Origin: Terrimesophilobacter sp036565765
GTDB taxonomy: Bacteria; Actinomycetota; Actinomycetes; Actinomycetales; Microbacteriaceae
Reading direction: 5' to 3' (one strand)
Length of the DNA stretch: 12,929 nt
Assembly (NCBI RefSeq): GCF_036565765.1
Contig: NZ_DATCXP010000157.1
Positions 6,641-12,173 of the stretch are shown here, in pieces. The position numbers and the translations under genes are program-made. Under the pieces are notes generated by a model. The model saw only the letters and a program-made list of their open reading frames with translations, ran no database searches and was not told the DNA's origin. Positions within the stretch are counted from its first letter, which is position 1; each line of letters opens with the position of its first letter.

Positions 6641-7716
6641 GGAGCCGGCGCCGCCTGCGGCACTGCGAGAGTGCCGGTGATCGGCTCGCCGGACTTGCGG
6701 CTGACGAAGCAGTAGTACTCGCGGTCGCCATCCGCCCACTGCTGATCGGTTGCCGGGTAACTCGCCTCGAACTGGATGTCGGTGTACTTTCCGGCCGCCG
6801 CATAGTCGATCACCTTCGGTGTTGTGCACAGGAGGTTGATCTGAGCCTGCAGGGCCGCGGCGCCGGGGTAAACGGATGCCGGCGCGCCGACCGGTGAGGC
6901 CGAAGGCTCAGTCGCGGCCGCAGCCGGTTCGGCGAACGTGCCCCGTGCCACGAGCTGCGCAGGATGCGGCACCGCGCAGTCCACGACCGTGAACTCCTCC
7001 GCCCACGGTCCGGGATAGGGGTCGAGGCATTCGCCGCCGAGCAGCTCGTCCCACTCATGGTTGCCGGGCTCGACCGGGCCGATCGCGACTGCCGTCGGAG
7101 TGGGGCTCGGCGTCGGACTCGCGCTCGTCGGCGCGACGATTGCAGGAGCGGGCCCCAGCAGATCGGACAGTCTGGTCCCGATCAGGAACAGGGCGACGAG
7201 TGCGAGCACGGCGAGGAGCGATCCGCCCACCCAGAAGAGGGCCTTCTGGGTCTTCGAAAGGCCTTCCGCGGGAGGGCGCTTCGCCGGGGCATCGTTCGTG
7301 GCGATCGCGACCGTCCTGGCCGCGAACGGGCTCTCCGCCGGATCGGGCCCGGCACCGTACTCGCGGAAATTCGTCGCGCCGAAGAGGTCGTCAAGAAGGG
7401 ATGCGTCCTCGACGGCCCCGAAGACCTCGGTGGGGGTCTCCTGGATGCCGGGCAGTGCCGCATCCACGACGGGCGGGACCTGCGGCGGCTCGGGTGGGAG
7501 CGTGGGCCACGCCGCCGTGGGCTGACCGGGTGACTCCTCCTGGCCGATCGGCTCCGTCGGCGCTGGAGCGCCCGGAAGGCCGTCGTCCACCGGCGGCGGA
7601 GGCTCAGGTCTCGCATCTTCCTGGCTCGTCTCCGCGGACTTCGGGGGGAAATGCGCGGCAAGCCAGGCGTCGAGTCCGTCGTCCGGCTCGTCGTCGGGGG
7701 TTGCACGCTCGGTCAT
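6637..7716 (-). CDS. Septum formation family membrane protein
   Basis: A 359-residue single-pass membrane protein. Residues 1-155 are a Pro/Asp/Glu-rich, low-complexity cytoplasmic tail. One hydrophobic segment (159-180, FWVGGSLLAVLALVALFLIG) is preceded by lysines. A Pro/Ser/Thr linker (188-210) leads to an extracytoplasmic domain of the Septum_form type, with GECLDPYPGPW (228-238), VVDCAVPHPAQLV (244-256), a third Cys at 297 and EYYCFVSRKSG (333-343). The four cysteines could make two disulfides. Actinobacterial relatives are linked to septation or envelope functions, but the biochemical role is unknown. The ATG overlaps the pyrE stop as ATGA and has no clear ribosome binding site, so translation probably depends on pyrE. 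The stop at 6637 shares CTAG with the convergent gene remnant. Confidence 0.8.
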   Translation of the reverse strand: MTERATPDDEPDDGLDAWLAAHFPPKSAETSQEDARPEPPPPVDDGLPGAPAPTEPIGQEESPGQPTAAWPTLPPEPPQVPPVVDAALPGIQETPTEVFGAVEDASLLDDLFGATNFREYGAGPDPAESPFAARTVAIATNDAPAKRPPAEGLSKTQKALFWVGGSLLAVLALVALFLIGTRLSDLLGPAPAIVAPTSASPTPSPTPTAVAIGPVEPGNHEWDELLGGECLDPYPGPWAEEFTVVDCAVPHPAQLVARGTFAEPAAAATEPSASPVGAPASVYPGAAALQAQINLLCTTPKVIDYAAAGKYTDIQFEASYPATDQQWADGDREYYCFVSRKSGEPITGTLAVPQAAPAP

Positions 7717-8264
7717 GGTGCCAGCCCGAGGTCGGCGAGGCTGATCGCGGCAAGATACCGGTACCCGGCGGCCTCGATGGCCTCCCTCGCGCCGGTGTCC
7801 CGGTCGACGACGACGGCGACCGCCGCGATCTCGGCACCGACCTTCTCGAGCGCGGCGATGGCCGACAGCGGCGAACCTCCGGTCGTCGACGTGTCCTCAA
7901 CGACGATCACGCGCTTGCCCTCGAGCTCCGGTCCCTCGACCTGACGCCCGCGACCGTGGTCCTTCGGCTCCTTGCGCACGACGAACGCGTCGTAGCCGAG
8001 CCCTCGCGAGGCTCCCTGGTGCAGCATGGCGGCGGCGATCGGATCCGCCCCCATCGTCATGCCGCCGACCGCTGCAACACCGGGGACATCCGAAACGAGG
8101 TCGAGCATGACCTGCCCGATGAGCGGCGCCACCCGGTGGTCGAGACTGACCCGGCGGAGGTCGACGTAGAAGTCGGCCCTCCTGCCGCTCGAGAGCGTGA
8201 AGTCTCCGCGGAACACGGCATCGCGCACGATGTGGTCGATGAGCTGGCGGCGGGCGTCGGTCAC
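7713..8264 (-). CDS. pyrE: Orotate phosphoribosyltransferase
   Basis: A 183-residue enzyme of de novo pyrimidine synthesis that joins orotate and PRPP to give orotidine 5'-phosphate in the cytoplasm. The N-terminal FRGDFTLSSGRRADFYVDLR and GGMTMGADPIA are family signatures. VRKEPKDHGRGRQVEG is the mobile catalytic loop with its Lys and His. VIVVEDTSTTGGS is the PRPP-binding motif. The start is GTG at 8264, giving VTDARRQLIDHIVRDAV, the usual actinobacterial N-terminus. Upstream ATG codons would add an unrelated basic stretch across the intergenic region. No ribosome binding site precedes it, but TAAAGT lies seven bases upstream, which suggests a leaderless message. It shares a 4-base overlap with the septum-family gene and is divergent from xth. 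Confidence 0.93.
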   Translation of the reverse strand: MTDARRQLIDHIVRDAVFRGDFTLSSGRRADFYVDLRRVSLDHRVAPLIGQVMLDLVSDVPGVAAVGGMTMGADPIAAAMLHQGASRGLGYDAFVVRKEPKDHGRGRQVEGPELEGKRVIVVEDTSTTGGSPLSAIAALEKVGAEIAAVAVVVDRDTGAREAIEAAGYRYLAAISLADLGLAP

Positions 8265-8271
8265 GCAGACC

Positions 8272-8277
8272 ACTTTA
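8272..8277 (-). promoter_or_regulatory. -10 box of pyrE (leaderless type)
   Basis: TAAAGT on the minus strand ends seven bases before the GTG start of pyrE, so transcription would begin at or beside the start codon. The fitting -35 window overlaps the left arm of the CCCGAATGAAGGC inverted repeat and does not resemble TTGACA. Confidence 0.5.
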
Positions 8278-8292
8278 TGGCATCCGCCCCAT

Positions 8293-8374
8293 CCCGAATG
8301 AAGGCCGATCGGGACCATGGCGCGGTATTGCCGCCCCGTTGTCGCGCGGCTTGTCCCGAATGCCTTCATTCGGG
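8293..8374. repeat. 13-bp perfect inverted repeat between divergent pyrE and xth
   Basis: CCCGAATGAAGGC (8293-8305) is repeated as its exact reverse complement GCCTTCATTCGGG (8362-8374), 56 bases apart. The octamer CCCGAATG appears again at 8355-8362 and pairs with CATTCGGG (8367-8374) around a 4-base centre. Relative to each gene the arm has the same orientation and lies just upstream of its -10 box (15 bases for pyrE, 9 for xth). This suggests a shared regulator site. There is no U-tract, so a terminator is unlikely. Confidence 0.6.
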
Positions 8375-8383
8375 TCAAGCCGG

Positions 8384-8389
8384 TAGCGT
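8384..8389 (+). promoter_or_regulatory. -10 box of xth (leaderless type)
   Basis: TAGCGT is followed by six bases and then the xth ATG at 8396. No credible ribosome binding site fits in the gap. The identical hexamer with identical spacing precedes the alpha/beta hydrolase gene. Confidence 0.55.
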
Positions 8390-8395
8390 TGGGGC

Positions 8396-9238
8396 ATGCG
8401 CGTGGCCACCTGGAATGTGAACTCGATCCGCACGAGAGTCGGCCGTGTCGTCGACTGGCTCGTGCGCGAAGACGTCGATGTGCTCGGCATGCAGGAGATC
8501 AAATGCACACCGCAGCAGTTCCCTCTCGAGGCGTTCGAGGAGGCCGGCTACGAGGTGATCGCCCACGGTCTGAATCAGTGGAACGGCGTCGCCTTCGCGA
8601 GCCGCCTGCCGATGACGGATGTCGAAAACAGCTTCGCGCGCCAGCCCGGCTTCCTGAAGGGCGCGGAGGGTCCCGACCAGCCGCTCGAGGCGCGCGCGAT
8701 CGGCGTCACGGTGGACGGCGTGCGCCTGTGGAGCCTCTACGTCCCGAACGGACGCGCCCTCGACGATCCGCACTACCACTACAAGCTGGACTGGCTCGAG
8801 AGGTTGCGCGCCGACACGGTGGACTGGCTTGCGCGGCATCCGGACACCCCTTTGGCCCTGATGGGCGACTGGAACGTCGCACCGACCGATGCCGACATGG
8901 GGGATCCGAGCTTCGTCCAGGGCGTCTCGACCCACATCTCGCCACCGGAGCGTTCTGCATTCGACGCCTTCCTCGACAGCGGCCTGACGGATGTCGTTCG
9001 ACCCCTCGTGCCCGAGGGGTTCACGTTCTGGGATTACAAGCAATTGCGGTTCCCCCGCAACGAGGGCATGCGCATCGATTTCATCCTCGGTTCGCGTGCC
9101 TTCGCCGAGTTCGTCACGGCGGCCCGCATCCACCGCGACGAGCGGAAGGGGGATGCGCCGAGCGACCACGTTCCGGTCAGTGTCGACCTGGATCTCGGAG
9201 CGGAAGAAGACGATCTCAACAAACCGATGATCTTCTGA
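8396..9238 (+). CDS. xthA: Exodeoxyribonuclease III
   Basis: A 280-residue AP endonuclease and 3'-5' exonuclease of base excision repair (endonuclease/exonuclease/phosphatase fold, Mg2+-dependent). All catalytic motifs are present: TWNVNS (N7), QEIK (E34), YVPNG (Y115), GDWNVAPTD (D158, N160), RIDFI (D228) and SDHVPV (D257, H258). The C-terminus NKPMIF is typical of the family. The length is slightly above the roughly 260-270 of E. coli Xth. The start at 8396 begins MRVATWNVNSIR, which matches the family start exactly. It is probably expressed from a leaderless transcript (TAGCGT six bases upstream) and is divergent from pyrE, sharing with it a 131-base region that holds the inverted repeat. 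The GntR gene follows 33 bases later with its own -10 box. Confidence 0.96.
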   Translation: MRVATWNVNSIRTRVGRVVDWLVREDVDVLGMQEIKCTPQQFPLEAFEEAGYEVIAHGLNQWNGVAFASRLPMTDVENSFARQPGFLKGAEGPDQPLEARAIGVTVDGVRLWSLYVPNGRALDDPHYHYKLDWLERLRADTVDWLARHPDTPLALMGDWNVAPTDADMGDPSFVQGVSTHISPPERSAFDAFLDSGLTDVVRPLVPEGFTFWDYKQLRFPRNEGMRIDFILGSRAFAEFVTAARIHRDERKGDAPSDHVPVSVDLDLGAEEDDLNKPMIF

Positions 9239-9258
9239 CCGCGACACGACGCCGACCG

Positions 9259-9264
9259 TAGAAT
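9259..9264 (+). promoter_or_regulatory. -10 box of the GntR-type gene (leaderless type)
   Basis: TAGAAT, one mismatch from the TATAAT consensus, ends seven bases before the ATG at 9272. No ribosome binding site lies between, so the transcript probably starts at or next to the ATG. Confidence 0.55.
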
Positions 9265-9271
9265 TGCTGCA

Positions 9272-9952
9272 ATGACTGACACCGGGGGCCATCGGCGGCT
9301 CGTCCATGCGAGCATGGACGCGAGTATCGCGACGAGCAAAGTCGTCACGACCGTCTTCGAGGCAGTCCTCGACGCGATCCACCAGGGTCAGCTGCTCCCG
9401 GGCCAGCGCATCAGCGACACCACCCTCGCCGCGGAGCTCGGGGTGTCGCGGACACCCGTGCGGGAGGCGCTGCAGCGCCTTCGCGAGATCGGAGTGGTCG
9501 AGGCCTCCGCAAGCCGCTTCACGCGGGTCGCCGTCGTGAGCCCCCGCCAGACCGCCGAGGCGATGATCGTCTGGGTCGCCCTGTTCGGCGCCCTCGTCGA
9601 CGAGGTCATCCCCACGGTCGACGCGAGCGTGTATTCGGCCATGGCGGAGGATCACGAACTGTTCCAGGCCGGAGTCGCCGCCCTGGACATGCAGGCGGTC
9701 GCCACGACGAACTTCTCCTTCTTCAGCCGCCTGGCTGCGGCATCCCAGAACGAGTCGCTCAGGAAGGCGATCACCTCGGTCGTGCACCTGATACGCCTCG
9801 GCAGCCTCCATCTCCCCGACTACCTCGACTTCGTGGCCATCGACTCCGCCCAGGCCATGCTGCTGGATGCCGCGAAGACTCACGACGTCGAGCGTGCCCA
9901 TCAGGCGATGGCGGCGCTCCGCGACATTCAGGTTCCACTCGATCCGGTTTAG
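9272..9952 (+). CDS. GntR family transcriptional regulator (FadR/FCD-like, metal site lost)
   Basis: A 226-residue DNA-binding regulator. Residues about 25-95 are a GntR winged helix: VFEAVLDAIHQGQLLPGQRISDTTLAAELGVSRTPVREALQRL, with the diagnostic SRTPVREALQRL recognition helix, then a wing ending near VAVVSPR. Residues 100-226 are all-helical and align in outline with the FCD effector domain. The usual FH metal-ligand pair is replaced (NFSFFSRLAAASQNESL) and the other expected His positions are not evident, so a divalent-metal carboxylate ligand seems unlikely. Start ATG at 9272; an internal in-frame ATG at residue 15 is possible. No target site can be assigned. It might regulate its own neighbourhood, including the alpha/beta hydrolase downstream. 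Nothing ties it to the hyu-like operon nearly 3 kb away. Confidence 0.88.
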   Translation: MTDTGGHRRLVHASMDASIATSKVVTTVFEAVLDAIHQGQLLPGQRISDTTLAAELGVSRTPVREALQRLREIGVVEASASRFTRVAVVSPRQTAEAMIVWVALFGALVDEVIPTVDASVYSAMAEDHELFQAGVAALDMQAVATTNFSFFSRLAAASQNESLRKAITSVVHLIRLGSLHLPDYLDFVAIDSAQAMLLDAAKTHDVERAHQAMAALRDIQVPLDPV

Positions 9953-9995
9953 CCTCTGGTCGGTTCAGCTCTGGCCAGTGGCGGGGCCCCTGTCG

Positions 9996-10001
9996 TAGCG
10001 T
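9996..10001 (+). promoter_or_regulatory. -10 box of the alpha/beta hydrolase gene (leaderless type)
   Basis: TAGCGT is followed by TGAAAC and the ATG at 10008. Box and spacing match those of xth exactly, and no ribosome binding site is present. Confidence 0.55.
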
Positions 10002-10007
10002 TGAAAC

Positions 10008-10823
10008 ATGCCCCACCTCCAGGTCAACGGCGCGATGCTGTACTACGAGACGGACGGACCGGTCTCGGCGCCGGCCCTCCTGCTGATCCATGCCGGCATC
10101 GCAACACTGCGGATGTGGGATCCGCAGATCACAGCGCTCGCGGCCGGCCACTATGTGATCCGATTCGACACGCGCGGCTACGGCGAGACCGAGACCGAGG
10201 ACGTGGCCTTCTCCAACCGCGCGGACGCGCTCGACCTGCTCGACCACCTCGGTGTCACGAGGGCGACGGTGATCGGATGCTCGCGCGGCGGCTCCATCGC
10301 GATCGACCTTGCGATCGAGAGCCCCGATCGCGTCGCGGGGCTCGTCACCATCGGCTCCGGCCCGAGCGGCTTCCCCGAGGTAGAGCTCAGTGAGCGGGAG
10401 GACGAATTGTTCGACGAGCTCGACGCGCTCTTCGCGGCGAAGGACTGGGCGGAGCTGGCCCGCAGGGAGGCAGCCCTGTGGGACTTCGGCCCGGACCGAA
10501 GGGCTGAGGACCTCGACCCTGCCTTCACCGCGCTCGCCTACGAACTCAACGCGCCGAACGCCCGTCACAGCGCGGAGAGCCCGACGTCGATACCGCTCGA
10601 GCCTCCCGCCTACGACCGTGTCGTCGACATCGCGGTTCCGACGCTCGTCATGGTCGGCGATCACGATCTCTCCCCGACGCTCGCCCAGTACGAGTACCTC
10701 GTGACCACGATTCCCGGCGCCGACGGATGCCGGTTCCCCGACTCCGCGCACATCCCGAGCGTCGAGCAGCCTGAGGAGTTCGAGCGCGTCCTGCTGGCCT
10801 GGCTAGGACAGCACGGGCTCTAG
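10008..10823 (+). CDS. Alpha/beta hydrolase
   Basis: A 271-residue soluble alpha/beta-fold hydrolase resembling 3-oxoadipate enol-lactonase and related esterases. The oxyanion-hole loop is LLIHAG (25-30). RFDTRGYGET (52-61) is the conserved strand after beta 4. The nucleophile elbow is GCSRGG with Ser92. The acid is in VGDHD (D218 or D220), and the base is His248 in DSAHIPSVEQP. The cap (about 125-200) is short and charged. The second elbow residue is Cys rather than the commoner His, Asn or Phe, so the substrate class cannot be named. Start ATG at 10008, giving MPHLQVNGAMLYYE, a normal family N-terminus. The gene converges on the VOC gene, with only five bases between the two stop codons. 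Confidence 0.9.
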   Translation: MPHLQVNGAMLYYETDGPVSAPALLLIHAGIATLRMWDPQITALAAGHYVIRFDTRGYGETETEDVAFSNRADALDLLDHLGVTRATVIGCSRGGSIAIDLAIESPDRVAGLVTIGSGPSGFPEVELSEREDELFDELDALFAAKDWAELARREAALWDFGPDRRAEDLDPAFTALAYELNAPNARHSAESPTSIPLEPPAYDRVVDIAVPTLVMVGDHDLSPTLAQYEYLVTTIPGADGCRFPDSAHIPSVEQPEEFERVLLAWLGQHGL

Positions 10824-10828
10824 CCGGA

Positions 10829-11209
10829 CTAGTGGGCGATCTGAATCAGATTGCCGCAGGTGTCGTCGAACACCGCGGTGGTCACCGGCCCCATGGCGAC
10901 CGGCTCCCGGGTGAAGCGCACGCCGAGGCCGCGCAGTCGCTCATACTCGGCCGTGACGTCGTCGACGGCGAAGGAGGTGTACGGGATGCCGTCCGCGACC
11001 AGCGCCTCCTTGAACGGGTTGACCGCCGGGTGACGGCCGGGTTCGAGCAGCAACTCGGTGCCGTCCGGATCCTGCGGGGACACCACGGTCAGCCAGCGGT
11101 CCTCGCCCGCGGGGACGTCGTTCTTCTTCACGAAGCCCAGAACCTCGGTGTAGAACCGCAGTGCCTTCTCCTGGTCGTCGACGAGCACGCTCGTCAGGTT
11201 GATTCTCAT
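10829..11209 (-). CDS. VOC family (glyoxalase/bleomycin resistance-like) protein
   Basis: A 126-residue single vicinal-oxygen-chelate module pair. The N-terminal half has VDDQEKALRFYTEVLGF (10-26), the classic beta-alpha-beta start, and DPDGTELLLEP (47-57). The C-terminal half has SFAVDDVTAEYERLRGLGVRF (79-99) and AVFDDTCGNLIQI (112-124). The last motif often supplies a metal-binding acid, but here Thr-Cys-Gly-Asn replaces the usual D-P-x-G, so metal binding is uncertain. Such proteins include many uncharacterised dioxygenase-like or binding proteins, and I would not assign a reaction. The start at 11209 fits the family (MRINLTSVLV) and lies six bases after AAGGGA. A longer in-frame reading would add a nine-lysine tract. 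It converges on the alpha/beta hydrolase gene. Confidence 0.88.
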   Translation of the reverse strand: MRINLTSVLVDDQEKALRFYTEVLGFVKKNDVPAGEDRWLTVVSPQDPDGTELLLEPGRHPAVNPFKEALVADGIPYTSFAVDDVTAEYERLRGLGVRFTREPVAMGPVTTAVFDDTCGNLIQIAH

Positions 11210-11219
11210 GTCGGATCCC

Positions 11220-11255
11220 TTCTTCTTCTTCTTCTTCTTCTTCTTCATCATCATC
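11220..11255. repeat. Trinucleotide microsatellite (TTC)9(ATC)3
   Basis: Nine TTC units (11220-11246) followed by three ATC units (11247-11255). On the minus strand this is (GAT)3(GAA)9, and the last GAA runs into the ribosome binding site AAGGGA of the VOC gene. Read in the VOC frame it gives three Met and nine Lys codons ahead of the normal start. Such a long perfect triplet run is unusual in a high-GC bacterium. Confidence 0.95.
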
Positions 11256-11268
11256 CGGAGCGTCGCCG

Positions 11269-11293
11269 CCGGAGCCGGCCTCACCGGCTCCGG
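11269..11293. terminator. Perfect 10-bp GC-rich hairpin over the alkD stop codon
   Basis: CCGGAGCCGG and CCGGCTCCGG form a 10-base-pair stem with the 5-base loop CCTCA, which contains the stop codon of the AlkD-like gene. There is no U-tract on either side, so intrinsic termination would have to be of the tail-less type. It may instead separate the alkD transcript from the downstream VOC gene or protect the 3' end. Confidence 0.4.
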
Positions 11294-12027
11294 TAGTACG
11301 CACGCTCCTCCTGGCTGAGGTGCTCGGTCGCGTAGCTGAGCGCCGTGCGCGGCATCCTGGCGGCGTGCTCCTCGAGGAAACCCGTAAGCAGAGAGCGGCC
11401 CACGCGCTTGCCGACCTCCCGCAGCATCCAGCCCACCGCCTTCTGAATCAGGTCGTGCTGGTCTTCGAGGAGTACTTCAGCGATCGCCAGCGTCGGATCG
11501 GCCCGACCCCGTTTCGTGAACGCGAATGTCGAGAGCATGGCGACCCTGCGCTCCCACACGCTCTCGCTCGCCGCGAGCTCGAACAGCAGGTCGAGCGGGC
11601 GATCCAGGAGGTACTCGCCGACCAGGAACTCCGCGGAACCGTCGACGAGATCCCAGTTGTTGACCCGGCCCCGGCGGACCGCATCCAGGTAGCAGTCGAA
11701 GAGCGTGCCACGGAGCTGGTCGTTGCGCGTTCTCGGTGCGCTCGCCCGCTGGAACCGGGCGACCAGAATGACGAGTGCGGCGAGCCGATGCTCGTGCACC
11801 TCGCTGTCGAGCAGGATGCCGAGATCCGGAAGCGGGAGCTCCGGGAAGCGCGCGGCGACCTTCCGCGTCGCGGGCACCCGGACGCCGAGAAAGACGTCCC
11901 CGGCACCGTACTGGCCGGGCCCGGTCTTGAAGAACCGCTGCAGGAACACGGCATCCTTCGGGTCGCTCACCTCGGAGAGCGCGGATTGCACGGCAGCCGC
12001 CGATTGCGCTGGAGGCGCGGTTTCCAT
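11281..12027 (-). CDS. AlkD-like DNA alkylation repair protein
   Basis: A 248-residue DNA glycosylase of the ALK/HEAT-repeat family, which excises cationic alkylated bases (3-methyladenine, 7-methylguanine) in base excision repair. RFFKTGPGQYGAGDVFLGVRVP (31-52) is the N-terminal signature. HEHRLAALVILV (79-90), NNWDLVD (123-129), SVWERRVAMLSTF (156-168), DLIQKAVGWMLREVGK (192-207) and MPRTALSYATEHL (225-237) follow the repeat helices. Trp125, Asp129 and Trp200 match the spacing of the active-site Trp, Asp and Trp of Bacillus AlkD. The start is ATG at 12027; the reading from 12180 would cross the promoter of the divergent gene and adds non-homologous sequence. TAGGCT lies seven bases upstream, suggesting a leaderless message. 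The VOC gene follows on the same strand behind a hairpin. Confidence 0.92.
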   Translation of the reverse strand: METAPPAQSAAAVQSALSEVSDPKDAVFLQRFFKTGPGQYGAGDVFLGVRVPATRKVAARFPELPLPDLGILLDSEVHEHRLAALVILVARFQRASAPRTRNDQLRGTLFDCYLDAVRRGRVNNWDLVDGSAEFLVGEYLLDRPLDLLFELAASESVWERRVAMLSTFAFTKRGRADPTLAIAEVLLEDQHDLIQKAVGWMLREVGKRVGRSLLTGFLEEHAARMPRTALSYATEHLSQEERAYYRSR

Positions 12028-12034
12028 GGCGAAA

Positions 12035-12040
12035 AGCCTA
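12035..12040 (-). promoter_or_regulatory. -10 box of the alkD-like gene (leaderless type)
   Basis: TAGGCT on the minus strand ends seven bases before the ATG at 12027, with no ribosome binding site in between. No TTGACA-like -35 is seen at the expected distance. Confidence 0.45.
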
Positions 12041-12130
12041 CTTCGGCGGCCAGGAAGCACCGTAGCGACTTCTCCCGGCGCAGTTTTTCGCAGGAGCCCA
12101 CAACCAAACACCACGGTCCGCCGGATACCC

Positions 12131-12173
12131 TTGACAGGTACCTTTTCACACACCAGGCGACGGGAGGTTAACC
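12131..12173 (+). promoter_or_regulatory. Promoter/leader region and ribosome binding site of the DUF6421-like gene
   Basis: A TTGACA hexamer lies at 12131-12136, but no acceptable -10 box lies 16-18 bases after it. TACCTT (12139-12144) could be a -10 box instead, in which case TTGACA is incidental. A clear ribosome binding site GGGAGG (12162-12167) stands six bases before the ATG, so unlike its neighbours this gene has a conventional leader. Confidence 0.45.

Noticed and set aside
8355..8374. CCCGAATG-CATTCGGG hairpin as an intrinsic terminator
   Set aside because: It lies between divergent genes where no transcript needs to end, and no U-tract follows on either strand.
8375..9901. 508-codon open frame on the minus strand antisense to xth and the GntR gene
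   Set aside because: It mirrors the codon periodicity of two well-identified genes, has no recognisable domain and has a composition typical of an antisense shadow in high-GC DNA.
9272..9952. GntR-type gene as the dedicated regulator of the hyu-like operon
   Set aside because: It lies nearly 3 kb away beyond several housekeeping genes and has its own promoter, and nothing links its target site to the GCGTGC operator.
9953..10007. Possible terminator between the GntR-type gene and the alpha/beta hydrolase gene
   Set aside because: Only short imperfect repeats (such as TCTGG) are present, with no stable stem followed by a U-tract.
11220..11220. Lys run followed by GGATCC looked like an engineered tag and cloning site
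   Set aside because: Flanking sequence is ordinary actinobacterial DNA on both sides, with no vector features. A single six-base site is expected by chance.
11210..11284. N-terminal extension of the VOC gene containing nine lysines
   Set aside because: Homologues begin at MRINLTSV, where a good ribosome binding site fits. The extension has no clear site and consists mostly of the repeat. It is kept only as a finding, not as the gene start.
10941..11303. Minus-strand frame with a run of aspartate and glutamate across the microsatellite
   Set aside because: It is the GAA/GAT repeat read in a second frame, and the rest is an Arg/Gly-rich shadow of the VOC gene.
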